A stretch of 64,000 bases of DNA from an uncultured Acidobacteriaceae bacterium. Its GTDB lineage: Bacteria > Acidobacteriota > Terriglobia > Terriglobales > Acidobacteriaceae. Shown piece by piece: positions 9,357 to 17,547 of this stretch (within the stretch, counting starts at the first letter, position 1; every line of letters begins with the position of its first letter). The position numbers were made by a program, and so were the translations under genes. The stretch is taken from the NCBI GenBank assembly GCA_937879855.1, contig CALFMO010000006.1, forward strand, positions 248,001 to 312,000, in the 5' to 3' direction. The notes under the pieces were generated by a model, which ran no database searches, had not been told where the DNA came from, and saw only the letters and a list, made by a program, of their open reading frames with translations.

Positions 9357-11351
9357 ATGAGTGTACAAACAGGGATTTGGTCCTTCGGGGGGAAAGCCGT
9401 TACGAGAAGGGATGTTGAATTCCTTCTTCACGGTCTGGACGCTCGAGGATCAGACGGTTGTGGAGTGTATCTCAGTGGGTTTCTAGGAATGGGATTCCGT
9501 GGCCTCCTGATCACACCACAGGACAAAAACAACCAGCCAGTTCATTCGAACTGTGCCGCAATTACATTTGACGGTCGCCTCGATCAGCGCACCGCCTTAG
9601 CAACAGAAATAGCCGGATCGCAGCACACAATGGCGAGCGACGCCGAGCTAGTGTTGGCAGCATACGAGAGGAACGGGGCGAAATGTTTCTCGGAGCTGAG
9701 CGGAGAGTTTGCATTCGTTTTGTGGGATGCGCGCGAACAAAGTCTATATCTGGTCCGGTCGCTCTGCGGGACGCGACCACTGGTGTATACCAGTCGCGAG
9801 GACCAACTGATGTGGTCCTCGGAGTTGGATGATCTGGTATTGAAGTCAGGGGTCGATCCCGTTGTGAATGATGGATACATTGGCAGATATTTGTATTTTC
9901 ATCCTGAGACTGATGAGACGCCATTTGCTCACATCTCGATCGTTCCTCCGGGTAGCTACATTGAAGTGCGCCACCCAGGGCGCGTCATTGGCCCAATACG
10001 GACCTGGTTCGCTGAGAACATTTGCGCGCTTCAGTTGCCATCTGATTCCGACTATGAGGAGGCCTGGCGAAGCGCCGTCGAGCTAGCCATCGCAGACCGG
10101 CTTCGTTCGAGCAGAGGAGTCTTTAGCGAGTTAAGCGGAGGCCTTGATTCTTCGACCATGGTGTTCATGGCGGATAGAGTTCTCGAGTCTACGAAGCGCG
10201 ACTCATCTTTTCTAACGACCGTGTCCTCCACCTTCGAAGTTTCTGAGGATTCCGATGAGAGCTTTTTCATTGATTTGGCTGAAAAAGCTCGTGGAAGAGT
10301 AGGCATCCATATTACGGAATCATCCCAGCAAATCACTCTCGGACTGTCTAACATTACATTTTCCGGCATCCCTACAACCAAGCACCTTTTCCCAGGTTAT
10401 TTTCGGCAAGTTAGTGAACTAATGAGAGCATCTGGCTCCAGAGTTCTTCTGAATGGCGTGGGTGGTGACGAGCTCTTTTGGTCAGAGGCAAGCGGTAGTC
10501 CGGAACTTGCGGACCTGCTCGTCGAGGGCCACTTTCGAATAGCCTTTTCCCGAGCTCGGCAGTGGAGCCAGTTGTCAGGTACGCCTGCCTGGAAGCTCCT
10601 TTTAACTTGGGCTGTCGCGCCTATCAATCGGTCCGGTAGGCTGTTCACCTGGATTTCGAAGACGGAAAACCGATTGGGGTATCTTCTGACCGCCTACCAG
10701 AGGAAGCGCCTTGCAGAAGGAGGGCGCAGTCTGGGACTGCGAGTCGAACCGGATGTCAATCCGCCTAGCCGACGTTCGAGGCTTTTCTCCATTCGGACCG
10801 CCATCGCATCGTTTGCGTCTGGAGTTTTTCACAATGTGAACGGAATCTACTATAGTCATCCATTTTCACACCAGCAGCTCATTAACTTCATGCTCTCGTT
10901 GCCCATAGATCAGGTCTCACGGCCAGGACAAAATCGCTCGATCATGCGGAGGGCGATGCGCGGAATACTGCCAGAAAAGATATGTCTCCGCAAAAGCAAG
11001 TCCGGACCAGATGAGGCCTTCTGCCGTGCGGTAATACGCGAGCAAGAGACAATTGGCAGCATTCCGCGGATGATGGTTTGTGAACGCGAATACATAGATT
11101 CAACAAAACTCAGCGAAGCTATTCATTTAGCTACCTTGGGACGTGTTGAGGAAATTGGATCGCTTTTGAATGTTTTCAGTGCGGAGCGTTGGCTGAGATC
11201 CGTCTCTATGATCGAACAGTCCCGAGCTCAGTTGCAGCTGTCTTTCCAAGATGCAGTTCTCAGCGGTCTAACGATCCGGCCGGCCGGCTCAGTCGCGAAT
11301 ACAACTTCTGCCTCGAGCTTTCTGCCCTCGGCTCGGGCGAACAATCAATAG
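9357..11351 (+). CDS. Lasso peptide cyclase C2 (asparagine synthetase-like)
   Basis: This 664-residue macrolactam-forming enzyme lacks the Cys2 nucleophile of glutamine-dependent asparagine synthetases (it starts MSVQTGIWSF), as expected for lasso cyclases, which do not need glutaminase activity. It shows FDGRLD (71-76), the PP-loop SGGLDSST (260-267) and VGGDELFW. It is co-directional with B (20 bp upstream) and with precursors A2-A4 (A2 starts 21 bp downstream). It is a full-length paralogue of C1, and the two have diverged clearly over their whole length. Each cyclase may therefore be matched to its own precursors. Confidence 0.9.
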   Translation: MSVQTGIWSFGGKAVTRRDVEFLLHGLDARGSDGCGVYLSGFLGMGFRGLLITPQDKNNQPVHSNCAAITFDGRLDQRTALATEIAGSQHTMASDAELVLAAYERNGAKCFSELSGEFAFVLWDAREQSLYLVRSLCGTRPLVYTSREDQLMWSSELDDLVLKSGVDPVVNDGYIGRYLYFHPETDETPFAHISIVPPGSYIEVRHPGRVIGPIRTWFAENICALQLPSDSDYEEAWRSAVELAIADRLRSSRGVFSELSGGLDSSTMVFMADRVLESTKRDSSFLTTVSSTFEVSEDSDESFFIDLAEKARGRVGIHITESSQQITLGLSNITFSGIPTTKHLFPGYFRQVSELMRASGSRVLLNGVGGDELFWSEASGSPELADLLVEGHFRIAFSRARQWSQLSGTPAWKLLLTWAVAPINRSGRLFTWISKTENRLGYLLTAYQRKRLAEGGRSLGLRVEPDVNPPSRRSRLFSIRTAIASFASGVFHNVNGIYYSHPFSHQQLINFMLSLPIDQVSRPGQNRSIMRRAMRGILPEKICLRKSKSGPDEAFCRAVIREQETIGSIPRMMVCEREYIDSTKLSEAIHLATLGRVEEIGSLLNVFSAERWLRSVSMIEQSRAQLQLSFQDAVLSGLTIRPAGSVANTTSASSFLPSARANNQ

Positions 11352-11372
11352 AGGACAGAGAAAGGAACAAAC

Positions 11373-11507
11373 ATGAGATACCAAACGCCGCAATTGCAAC
11401 CAGCAGGGGTAGCAAGTGTGTTGATCCAGACCAAGATCGAGCCGAAGGTTGACAGTAACGACAACTATCATACCCAGGCGCTCAACACGCTGTTGGAGAT
11501 TGAGTAG
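11373..11507 (+). CDS. Lasso-type precursor peptide A2 (44 aa)
   Basis: The gene has a good ribosome site (GAGAAAGGA, 11358-11366). The leader MRYQTPQLQPAG fits Y-x2-P-x-L-x3-G, then LIQ at 17-19. The core region reads QTKIEPKVDSND and has no Gly to serve as residue 1. Thr20 sits where a leader Thr(-2) could be, giving Ile22 as residue 1 and Asp30 as residue 9. The C-terminus (NTLLEIE) is shared in part with A3 and A4. It is co-transcribed with C2. Confidence 0.72.
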   Translation: MRYQTPQLQPAGVASVLIQTKIEPKVDSNDNYHTQALNTLLEIE

Positions 11508-11520
11508 AACGCCAGCCCCA

Positions 11521-11558
11521 CATGCACGGAGGAGGACCCGGCGCGTTTTCCGTGCATG
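11521..11558 (+). other. Strong hairpin between A2 and A3
   Basis: A perfect 10-bp inverted repeat CATGCACGGA / TCCGTGCATG (11521-11530 and 11549-11558) encloses 18 bases. No T-run follows, so it looks more like an RNA stability or processing element than a terminator. It could set the ratio of A2 to upstream message. Confidence 0.5.
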
Positions 11559-11632
11559 GGTACACACACATTACACAAACTCTTTTTTAGCTGCCCGCAC
11601 TTAAAATCACGAGGGCAGAGAAAGGAATCGCC

Positions 11633-11773
11633 ATGAACTATCACTCACCTCAGCTGCAGGCCGCCGGCGCGGCCAGTCAGCTAATCCAACAAAGTTCTAA
11701 GTTGGTCCACAAGTCAGACGGTACGGAGAGCTTTCGCGTCGAACCGCTGATTTGCACGTTGTTGGAGAAATAA
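11633..11773 (+). CDS. Lasso-type precursor peptide A3 (46 aa)
   Basis: The ATG follows GAGAAAGGA (11618-11626). The leader MNYHSPQLQAAG fits the lasso signature, then LIQQ at 17-20. The core region reads SSKLVHKSDGTE, with Asp29 and Glu32 as possible ring acceptors. It ends FRVEPLICTLLEK, close to the end of A4. There is no canonical Gly1. It is third in the C2-A2-A3-A4 run, 125 bp after A2. Confidence 0.7.
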   Translation: MNYHSPQLQAAGAASQLIQQSSKLVHKSDGTESFRVEPLICTLLEK

Positions 11774-11785
11774 CAATATCGGTCG

Positions 11786-11829
11786 CAGGCGAGAGGACGG
11801 CAGCCGGGGGCTCGTCCTGCGTCTGCCTG
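11786..11829 (+). other. Imperfect hairpin between A3 and A4
   Basis: CAGGC pairs with GCCTG (11786-11790 and 11825-11829) and, inside it, AGGACG pairs with CGTCCT (11794-11799 and 11813-11818). Together with the A2/A3 hairpin it places a structured RNA in each precursor gap. Confidence 0.35.
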
Positions 11830-11863
11830 AATAAGTACCGGCAACACCCGAAGGGAGCATTCC

Positions 11864-12001
11864 ATGAAATATCAAACTCCGCAACTGAAGACGATTGGCA
11901 TAGCCAGCCATCTGATCGGTGCGAAGCCAATACCTCGGCCGGAAGCCACCCAGGCTTTCCGACTTGAGCCGCCAATCAGCACCGTCCTGGAAATCAGTTG
12001 A
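11864..12001 (+). CDS. Lasso-type precursor peptide A4 (45 aa)
   Basis: The ATG follows AAGGGAG (11851-11857). The leader MKYQTPQLKTIG fits the lasso signature, then LIG at 17-19. If Gly19 is core residue 1, Glu27 is residue 9, a legal 9-residue ring of GAKPIPRPE. The C-terminus FRLEPPISTVLEIS resembles A3. It is the last gene of the operon and is convergent with the isopeptidase gene 45 bp away. Confidence 0.7.
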   Translation: MKYQTPQLKTIGIASHLIGAKPIPRPEATQAFRLEPPISTVLEIS

Positions 12002-12046
12002 AACAGTACGGGGGAGAATTCACTTTGGGTTAGCTTACCCGCCTCT

Positions 12047-14167
12047 TCAAATCGGATGTACCAGGGATCGATCCTGTGTGCGAAGCTTTTGCCATCGTTC
12101 GTATTGGGCTTTTTTGGACGGGGTGGGATCTTTTTGATCCTTAAGCCAAAACTTAAGCCAGTCAACATTCCGCTCGTAAATCTCATAGCGATGTCTGGGC
12201 TGGTTTTTTACGTGTGATTCATTCGGATATATAAACATCTCAAAGGGCTTCCCGAGCTCTTGCATTACCGTGACCTGATCCAGGCCGCCCAGGTACTCGG
12301 AATCGGCGACATTAATTAAAAGCGGAGCACGAATACGATCCGCATTGAGAGTTGTTGATAAACGAAGCCATCTGCTCCATGAGGGCCCCCTCAACCAACC
12401 GTCTAAGCCCCAGTTTCTAAACCAATCATTTCTGAAAGTCTCTCCGGCGAGATAAAACGTAAAGGGATCCCGCGAGGATGCACCAGAGGCAATCGCAACT
12501 TGGACGAAGTCCGAATGACTAATTGCGTAATTCACAAATTCTGATCCATGACTCAGACCAGTAATGGCCACTTTGTTTTCGTCCACAATTCCCATTTCTG
12601 TGAGCTTTTCGACTGCGGCCCTCATTCCATCAACGGGAGAATCCCACTGGAGTAGCGCGGTATCGAAATCGCCAGGTTTGAAATTGCGGTCGTGCCCACT
12701 GTTGAAGTTTAGGACTACAAACCCGTTTGCAGCAAAGACCTGAATCGGATACTCATCCCCCACAGCACCGCGCAAGAAGTAGTCGGCGTCTCCGTAGGTT
12801 GTAATCACAAGCGGATACCGATTGCCCTTGACATAGTCAGGTGGGAGTACAACGTGTCCGTAGAAACTAACGCCATACTTATTTGTCGCTTCCACACGAA
12901 ACGATTGTCCGAGACGAACATTCCTGAATTCTGGATTGAGGTCGACCAGTATGCGGACCTCTCCCGTGCCTAGATTCACAAGTGCAAGCTGTGGTGGGGT
13001 GTTGTTGTTTTCTCTTGAGCACGCAACAAACCTGCCTGCCGCATCTCCAGAAAATCCGTCAAGCCAGTCTCCATTGGATGCCGTTATTAACGTACGAGGC
13101 TGACCACCATTTGCGTCAATCGCCAATAATTTGTGAGAATGGCCGTTGCCTTCAGAAACTGCGTAGAAGATCTCCTTACTGTTGGCACTCCACCAATACG
13201 GTTGAAATACATTGCCGCCTGCGGGTGTCAGCGCTATCGGATTACCTCCACGTACGGGTTTCGAGAACAATTCATAGCTGTCATGCTCTCCATGTGCAGG
13301 GTCGTCAAAATACTGAAGGAAAGCAACTTTCTTGCCATCGGGCGAGATTTTTGAGCTTAGGATGTGATGTCCGCTAAGGGATCTGCTGGCGTCTAGTTGC
13401 TGTTCTGGAAGATCGCTCTTCCACGGTCCCACCTTGGACAGTTCGTCCTGAGTGGCTCTATGCTCGCTGCGCTCGTCAATATTGTGTATCGAAGTTTCGG
13501 GTGGGCGACGTCGGACCTCCTCCAGTTCGTCCAAGAAAGGTTGCGATTCCCACGCTCTAATGTTTGGGTCGTAGAGAATGCCTGCCTTCTTTATGTTTCG
13601 AAGTTCATCGGGCGAGAAAGCCGGCACAGTCACCGTCAGTACAAGTTGATGGCCATCTGGGCTTAGCTCGAAATTTGTAACGTCCCTGGGCGCGTGCGTG
13701 ACCTGCAGAGGTTCTCCACCACTCGCTTCCCACCTCCAAACTTGCCAGCTGCCAGAATGATCCATGCGGTAATAGAGATACCGGCTGTCTTGAGACCAAA
13801 TCGGAGCATCGTCAACCCACTCGTTTATTTCGCTCCAATGAGGTGGACCAGCTGTTCCTAAACAGCGAGGTCTCGCATCCTCTTTCGTTTCGATTACATA
13901 GAGACCGCTTCGATACGAATCATCAGCATATTGTGCCTGGCCGACCACGAATGCGACGTATTTTCCATCTGGCGACATTCGCGAGCCATGAAGATCTCGT
14001 AAGGTTAAAAGGTCCATGCTCGTAATAGGACGAGGACTGGTCGCCCGAAACTCGGGAATTTCGACCGGCCGTGGGTCAAATGCCACCGGTGGAGTTTTCT
14101 GCGCCAACGTACTTCCCTGAATGGCAGTTATTAGCAGACAAGAGCAAGCAATGGTAAATTGCCTCAT
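12047..14167 (-). CDS. Lasso peptide isopeptidase-type S9 peptidase
   Basis: This secreted serine peptidase of the prolyl oligopeptidase family is expected to cut the isopeptide bond of an imported lasso peptide. The ATG at 14167 has AAAGGGAAA upstream and starts a signal peptide (about residues 1-23). A TTG at 14203 is less likely. A seven-bladed propeller-like region (SPDGKYVAFV, SPDGHQLVLTV, SPDGKKVAFLQ) precedes an alpha/beta hydrolase domain with Ser539 in GLSHGSE, Asp622 in VADSEY and His652 in NESHVKNQPRHR. The HVKxQPxHR and YERNVDW pattern is that of the AtxE2 group. It lies just after receptor 2 on the same strand, so uptake and opening appear coupled. General prolyl peptidase activity cannot be excluded. 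Confidence 0.82.
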   Translation of the reverse strand: MRQFTIACSCLLITAIQGSTLAQKTPPVAFDPRPVEIPEFRATSPRPITSMDLLTLRDLHGSRMSPDGKYVAFVVGQAQYADDSYRSGLYVIETKEDARPRCLGTAGPPHWSEINEWVDDAPIWSQDSRYLYYRMDHSGSWQVWRWEASGGEPLQVTHAPRDVTNFELSPDGHQLVLTVTVPAFSPDELRNIKKAGILYDPNIRAWESQPFLDELEEVRRRPPETSIHNIDERSEHRATQDELSKVGPWKSDLPEQQLDASRSLSGHHILSSKISPDGKKVAFLQYFDDPAHGEHDSYELFSKPVRGGNPIALTPAGGNVFQPYWWSANSKEIFYAVSEGNGHSHKLLAIDANGGQPRTLITASNGDWLDGFSGDAAGRFVACSRENNNTPPQLALVNLGTGEVRILVDLNPEFRNVRLGQSFRVEATNKYGVSFYGHVVLPPDYVKGNRYPLVITTYGDADYFLRGAVGDEYPIQVFAANGFVVLNFNSGHDRNFKPGDFDTALLQWDSPVDGMRAAVEKLTEMGIVDENKVAITGLSHGSEFVNYAISHSDFVQVAIASGASSRDPFTFYLAGETFRNDWFRNWGLDGWLRGPSWSRWLRLSTTLNADRIRAPLLINVADSEYLGGLDQVTVMQELGKPFEMFIYPNESHVKNQPRHRYEIYERNVDWLKFWLKDQKDPTPSKKAQYERWQKLRTQDRSLVHPI

Positions 14168-14199
14168 GTGATTTCCCTTTGATTCAGAGACTCCCGCGA

Positions 14200-17100
14200 T
14201 CAAAATTCGATCTTTAACGCTAGCTGTAGTGAGCGGGGGCCCCCGACCTGGTACAAGGGATTGAATCCACCGCCTGTAGAATCGCTGGCTCCCGTAGCGA
14301 ACATTGACTGAGACCGACCAAAATTGGTTTGAGGAAAGAATGCGCCGCTGAAAGCAAACCCTAAGAAGCTTGAGGGAGATGCAAAATTGGGATGGTTGAA
14401 AACATTGAATGCTTCGATCCGAGCCTGCAGAAGCATCTTCTCGGTAACCACGAAATTGCGGCGAACGCTTAGGTCCTGCTGGAAGAGCGCGAAACCGCGA
14501 ATCGAATTTCTGCGAAGATTGCCTTCACCGATGGGCGGGATAGAAAATGCAGCCAGGTTCAGTCGAGTTCCGCCTGCTGCCGAATTGTCAGGTATCCGTT
14601 GGGGCACCCCCGGAACTATGTTTGGCCGGTAGGCTGTGAACCCAAACCCCGTGTCCTGCAGGACGGTGACATCCACCGGTAGGGCAGTCCTGGCAATGAG
14701 AAGAGTATTGATTCCCCACCCGCCGAGCACTTTTCTCATCCAACCCGCGGTTCCGAACACGGGTACCTGATAATCCAAAGCAAACGAACCTGTGTGTCGG
14801 ATGTCGAAACCCGAGTTCCCGTAATTGCGAGATGGAACGAGCTCAAGGGTCGAGAGATTGAATGCTGAATCCTTTGACAACGTATCGAGTGAGTGAGCCC
14901 ATGTGTATCCGCCAAGCAATTCAAGAGACCTCATTTGTCGGCGCCGCACTTGAATCTGCAAACTGTTGTAGTTTGAGTAGCCTGCATTACTTGTGTACGT
15001 CACACTGTCAAAGTTAGGATTTAGCGGCGACAACTGCCCACCTTGAATAAGATCCTGCTCAATAAGGCCATGACCTGCAGCACCGGCATAGCCAACTGTA
15101 ATCGTTTGTTTAGAACCAAATGATTGATCAGCAAAGATGTTCCAGTGATACGTATATGGTTGTCTGAGAGTTCGGGGGTAGGCGCTCATCGCTGCAAATG
15201 GGGGTCCCAATGTTGCGGGGGGAATTGCAGCTTGCGTCGAAGTAAGCGGAAATGTAGTGGCATCAGGTATAAGGGTGAAAGTCAAAAATGGGAAACTGGT
15301 GAGCGCACCGCCAGTTGTTTGATTCCCGCTGTCGAAGAACTCCCCGATGCCGGCTCTTAAGGTCGCTCGATAGTAGCCCGAGTCTTTAATATTGAACGCA
15401 AGTCCGAATCTCGGAGCGACGTTATCTTTGGTGGCATGATAAAGCGGAGTTCCGACCGGAGCGGGCGTCAACTGTGGTAAGTTCTGGATACCAACTATCG
15501 TTAGCAGGGGTAACCCGTTCCCGCCGTGCGCAGATGGCGCTGGATTGTAGTCCCAACGCAACCCATAGGTAAGGGTAAGTCGATGCGTTGCAGACCAAGT
15601 ATCCTGCATGAACACGGAGTAACTATTGTAGATAGCTCTGACCGGTCCGAAGAATGCACTGATAGCATTGGGAAAGTTCGGATCCAGAGTGGCACTCGTC
15701 GCGAAGCTGAGAGGATCATCTGCCGTCACAAATTGTTGATAGTGCACGAGTTGTATCTCCGGAGTTAGACGTCGATAATCCGCTCCCACTTTGATTGCGT
15801 GTGACTTGAACTGCCACGCCAGAGAGTCGATGAGATTTATCTGCTGCTGGACATTATGCGAAAGAGGGCCCGACTGAATTGCTGTCCCTGTTCCGACCGC
15901 AAACTGAAGCTCGAAGCTACCAGTTGCAGCAGTTTGCCCCGATGGCAGCAATTTCTGAAGAGGAAGTGGAACCGCGCCTCCTAGAGCATCGTTAAAGATA
16001 AGATTAGCTCCGAGAGACCAACTCCAATTGAATCTCAAGTTGTTTGTCAGAGACGGCCGGAGGGTCCATGCCAATCCGGCAGTTGCGGTGTGCAATTTAG
16101 TTTCGTTGCGCAAGATTGTACTCAGTGAGTCAAAGCCGCGGGAGTCCGCACTCGAGGTTGACCTGTTGTAGCGAGCGAACCCTGCAACGCGAGAATCGAA
16201 GATGTGATCGATCCGAAGGCTCTCATCGTCGAGCCGCGAAGGTGACGTGAATGTGTAGTCACCAGGTGCAATCCCGCTTCCCTCGTCCGCTCCCGTCGGA
16301 AGGGGGAAAGCGTCGAGAATGACCTTGGTGGCGGGAAGAGCCGCTTGACGGGCTGCGAGCGTTGGTACATCACTTATTCCTGTTTTGGGCTGCCGCAGTC
16401 GGAGTCCTTCATATGACGCAAAGAAGAACGTTCTGTCACGAATGATTGGCCCGCCCACGTCCCCACCAAAATCATTTTGTCGGAGCGCCGCCTTCTTGAG
16501 TCCAAGGTGGTTTGCAAACCAGTCGTTCGCATCCAAAAGGTCATTACGAAAATAGTCAAATATGCTTCCGTGAAATTGATTAGTGCCAGATCTCGTGAGA
16601 ATAGAAATCTGTCCACCGGGAGTACGGCCGTATTCGGGAGCATACCCGGACGTTTGTATGGAAAATTCCTGCACGGCATCCGTCGAGACGAGCGCGTTAG
16701 TTCCTCCTCCTACAGTCAGGGCGGGAAGCGAACCACTCACTGACTGTCCAGGACTAAAGCCAGGCGCCATGCCGACATTTGCGCTCACGCCATCCACCAT
16801 AAAGTAGTTGGCATCTGCTCTTTGGCCATTTATGTTGAATTGTCCCTGCTCGCTATAGCTGGCGTTCGCGATAACCGTACCGGGAGTGAGCTGAAACAGC
16901 GTCTGAAACGAGCGGCCATTAAGAGGAAGTTCCTTCACAAACTGTTGATCGACATTTGTGGCCACTGCCGCGGAGACATCTACAAGAGCTCCTGCCGATT
17001 CGACAGTAATAGATTCTGATACCGCACCGATAGCCATTTTGATATTTTGTTCGCGATTGTCCTGCACGTTAAGTGTCAGGCCCGTGATGTTGACGGTTTT

Positions 17101-17373
17101 AAAGCCGCGCGAGGCCACTTCCAAGCGATAGTGCCCCGGTTTCAAATCGGGGAAGACATAGAGGCCGACCGTGTTCGTGGAAGTCACTTTCGTTGTGCCA
17201 CGGTCGACGTCAACCAACTCAACTGCCGCGGCCCCGATGATGAGCCCTGTCGGATCAGTGACGCGACCAGAAAGGACCGCGGTATCGGACTGGGCTACGG
17301 CGCAAATCCCGCATGCAACGGCACATGCTAGACAAATGAAAAATCGAAAAGAAAGCACGGAAGCTCTCGCCAT
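14200..17373 (-). CDS. Oar-like TonB-dependent receptor 2
   Basis: This 1057-residue outer-membrane receptor is paralogous to receptor 1. The ATG at 17373 is chosen because GGAGG stands just upstream and the signal peptide (ending CAVAQ) begins there. The frame extends to 17421. It has a carboxypeptidase-regulatory-like domain (VLSGRVTDPTG), a plug with KELPLNGRSFQTLFQLTPG (the same 19 residues as in receptor 1) and a barrel ending LALKIEF. It is followed 32 bp later by the isopeptidase and preceded by anti-sigma 2, so sensing, uptake and opening sit in one transcription unit. Confidence 0.88.
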   Translation of the reverse strand: MARASVLSFRFFICLACAVACGICAVAQSDTAVLSGRVTDPTGLIIGAAAVELVDVDRGTTKVTSTNTVGLYVFPDLKPGHYRLEVASRGFKTVNITGLTLNVQDNREQNIKMAIGAVSESITVESAGALVDVSAAVATNVDQQFVKELPLNGRSFQTLFQLTPGTVIANASYSEQGQFNINGQRADANYFMVDGVSANVGMAPGFSPGQSVSGSLPALTVGGGTNALVSTDAVQEFSIQTSGYAPEYGRTPGGQISILTRSGTNQFHGSIFDYFRNDLLDANDWFANHLGLKKAALRQNDFGGDVGGPIIRDRTFFFASYEGLRLRQPKTGISDVPTLAARQAALPATKVILDAFPLPTGADEGSGIAPGDYTFTSPSRLDDESLRIDHIFDSRVAGFARYNRSTSSADSRGFDSLSTILRNETKLHTATAGLAWTLRPSLTNNLRFNWSWSLGANLIFNDALGGAVPLPLQKLLPSGQTAATGSFELQFAVGTGTAIQSGPLSHNVQQQINLIDSLAWQFKSHAIKVGADYRRLTPEIQLVHYQQFVTADDPLSFATSATLDPNFPNAISAFFGPVRAIYNSYSVFMQDTWSATHRLTLTYGLRWDYNPAPSAHGGNGLPLLTIVGIQNLPQLTPAPVGTPLYHATKDNVAPRFGLAFNIKDSGYYRATLRAGIGEFFDSGNQTTGGALTSFPFLTFTLIPDATTFPLTSTQAAIPPATLGPPFAAMSAYPRTLRQPYTYHWNIFADQSFGSKQTITVGYAGAAGHGLIEQDLIQGGQLSPLNPNFDSVTYTSNAGYSNYNSLQIQVRRRQMRSLELLGGYTWAHSLDTLSKDSAFNLSTLELVPSRNYGNSGFDIRHTGSFALDYQVPVFGTAGWMRKVLGGWGINTLLIARTALPVDVTVLQDTGFGFTAYRPNIVPGVPQRIPDNSAAGGTRLNLAAFSIPPIGEGNLRRNSIRGFALFQQDLSVRRNFVVTEKMLLQARIEAFNVFNHPNFASPSSFLGFAFSGAFFPQTNFGRSQSMFATGASDSTGGGFNPLYQVGGPRSLQLALKIEF

Positions 17374-17547
17374 CAAACTACCTCCAATATGTGGTGCAGG
17401 CAGCAGACCAACGTTTGTCACGCACTAGCACAACCGTCTCTAAGTGGCGCGACCTGATTGTTCGGGAAGCACGTTCCCTAAAGGGTATGCCGACTGAACG
17501 GCCAGAATTGTCCCCTACGTCCGATTGACGCAATCGCTGGCGCGATG

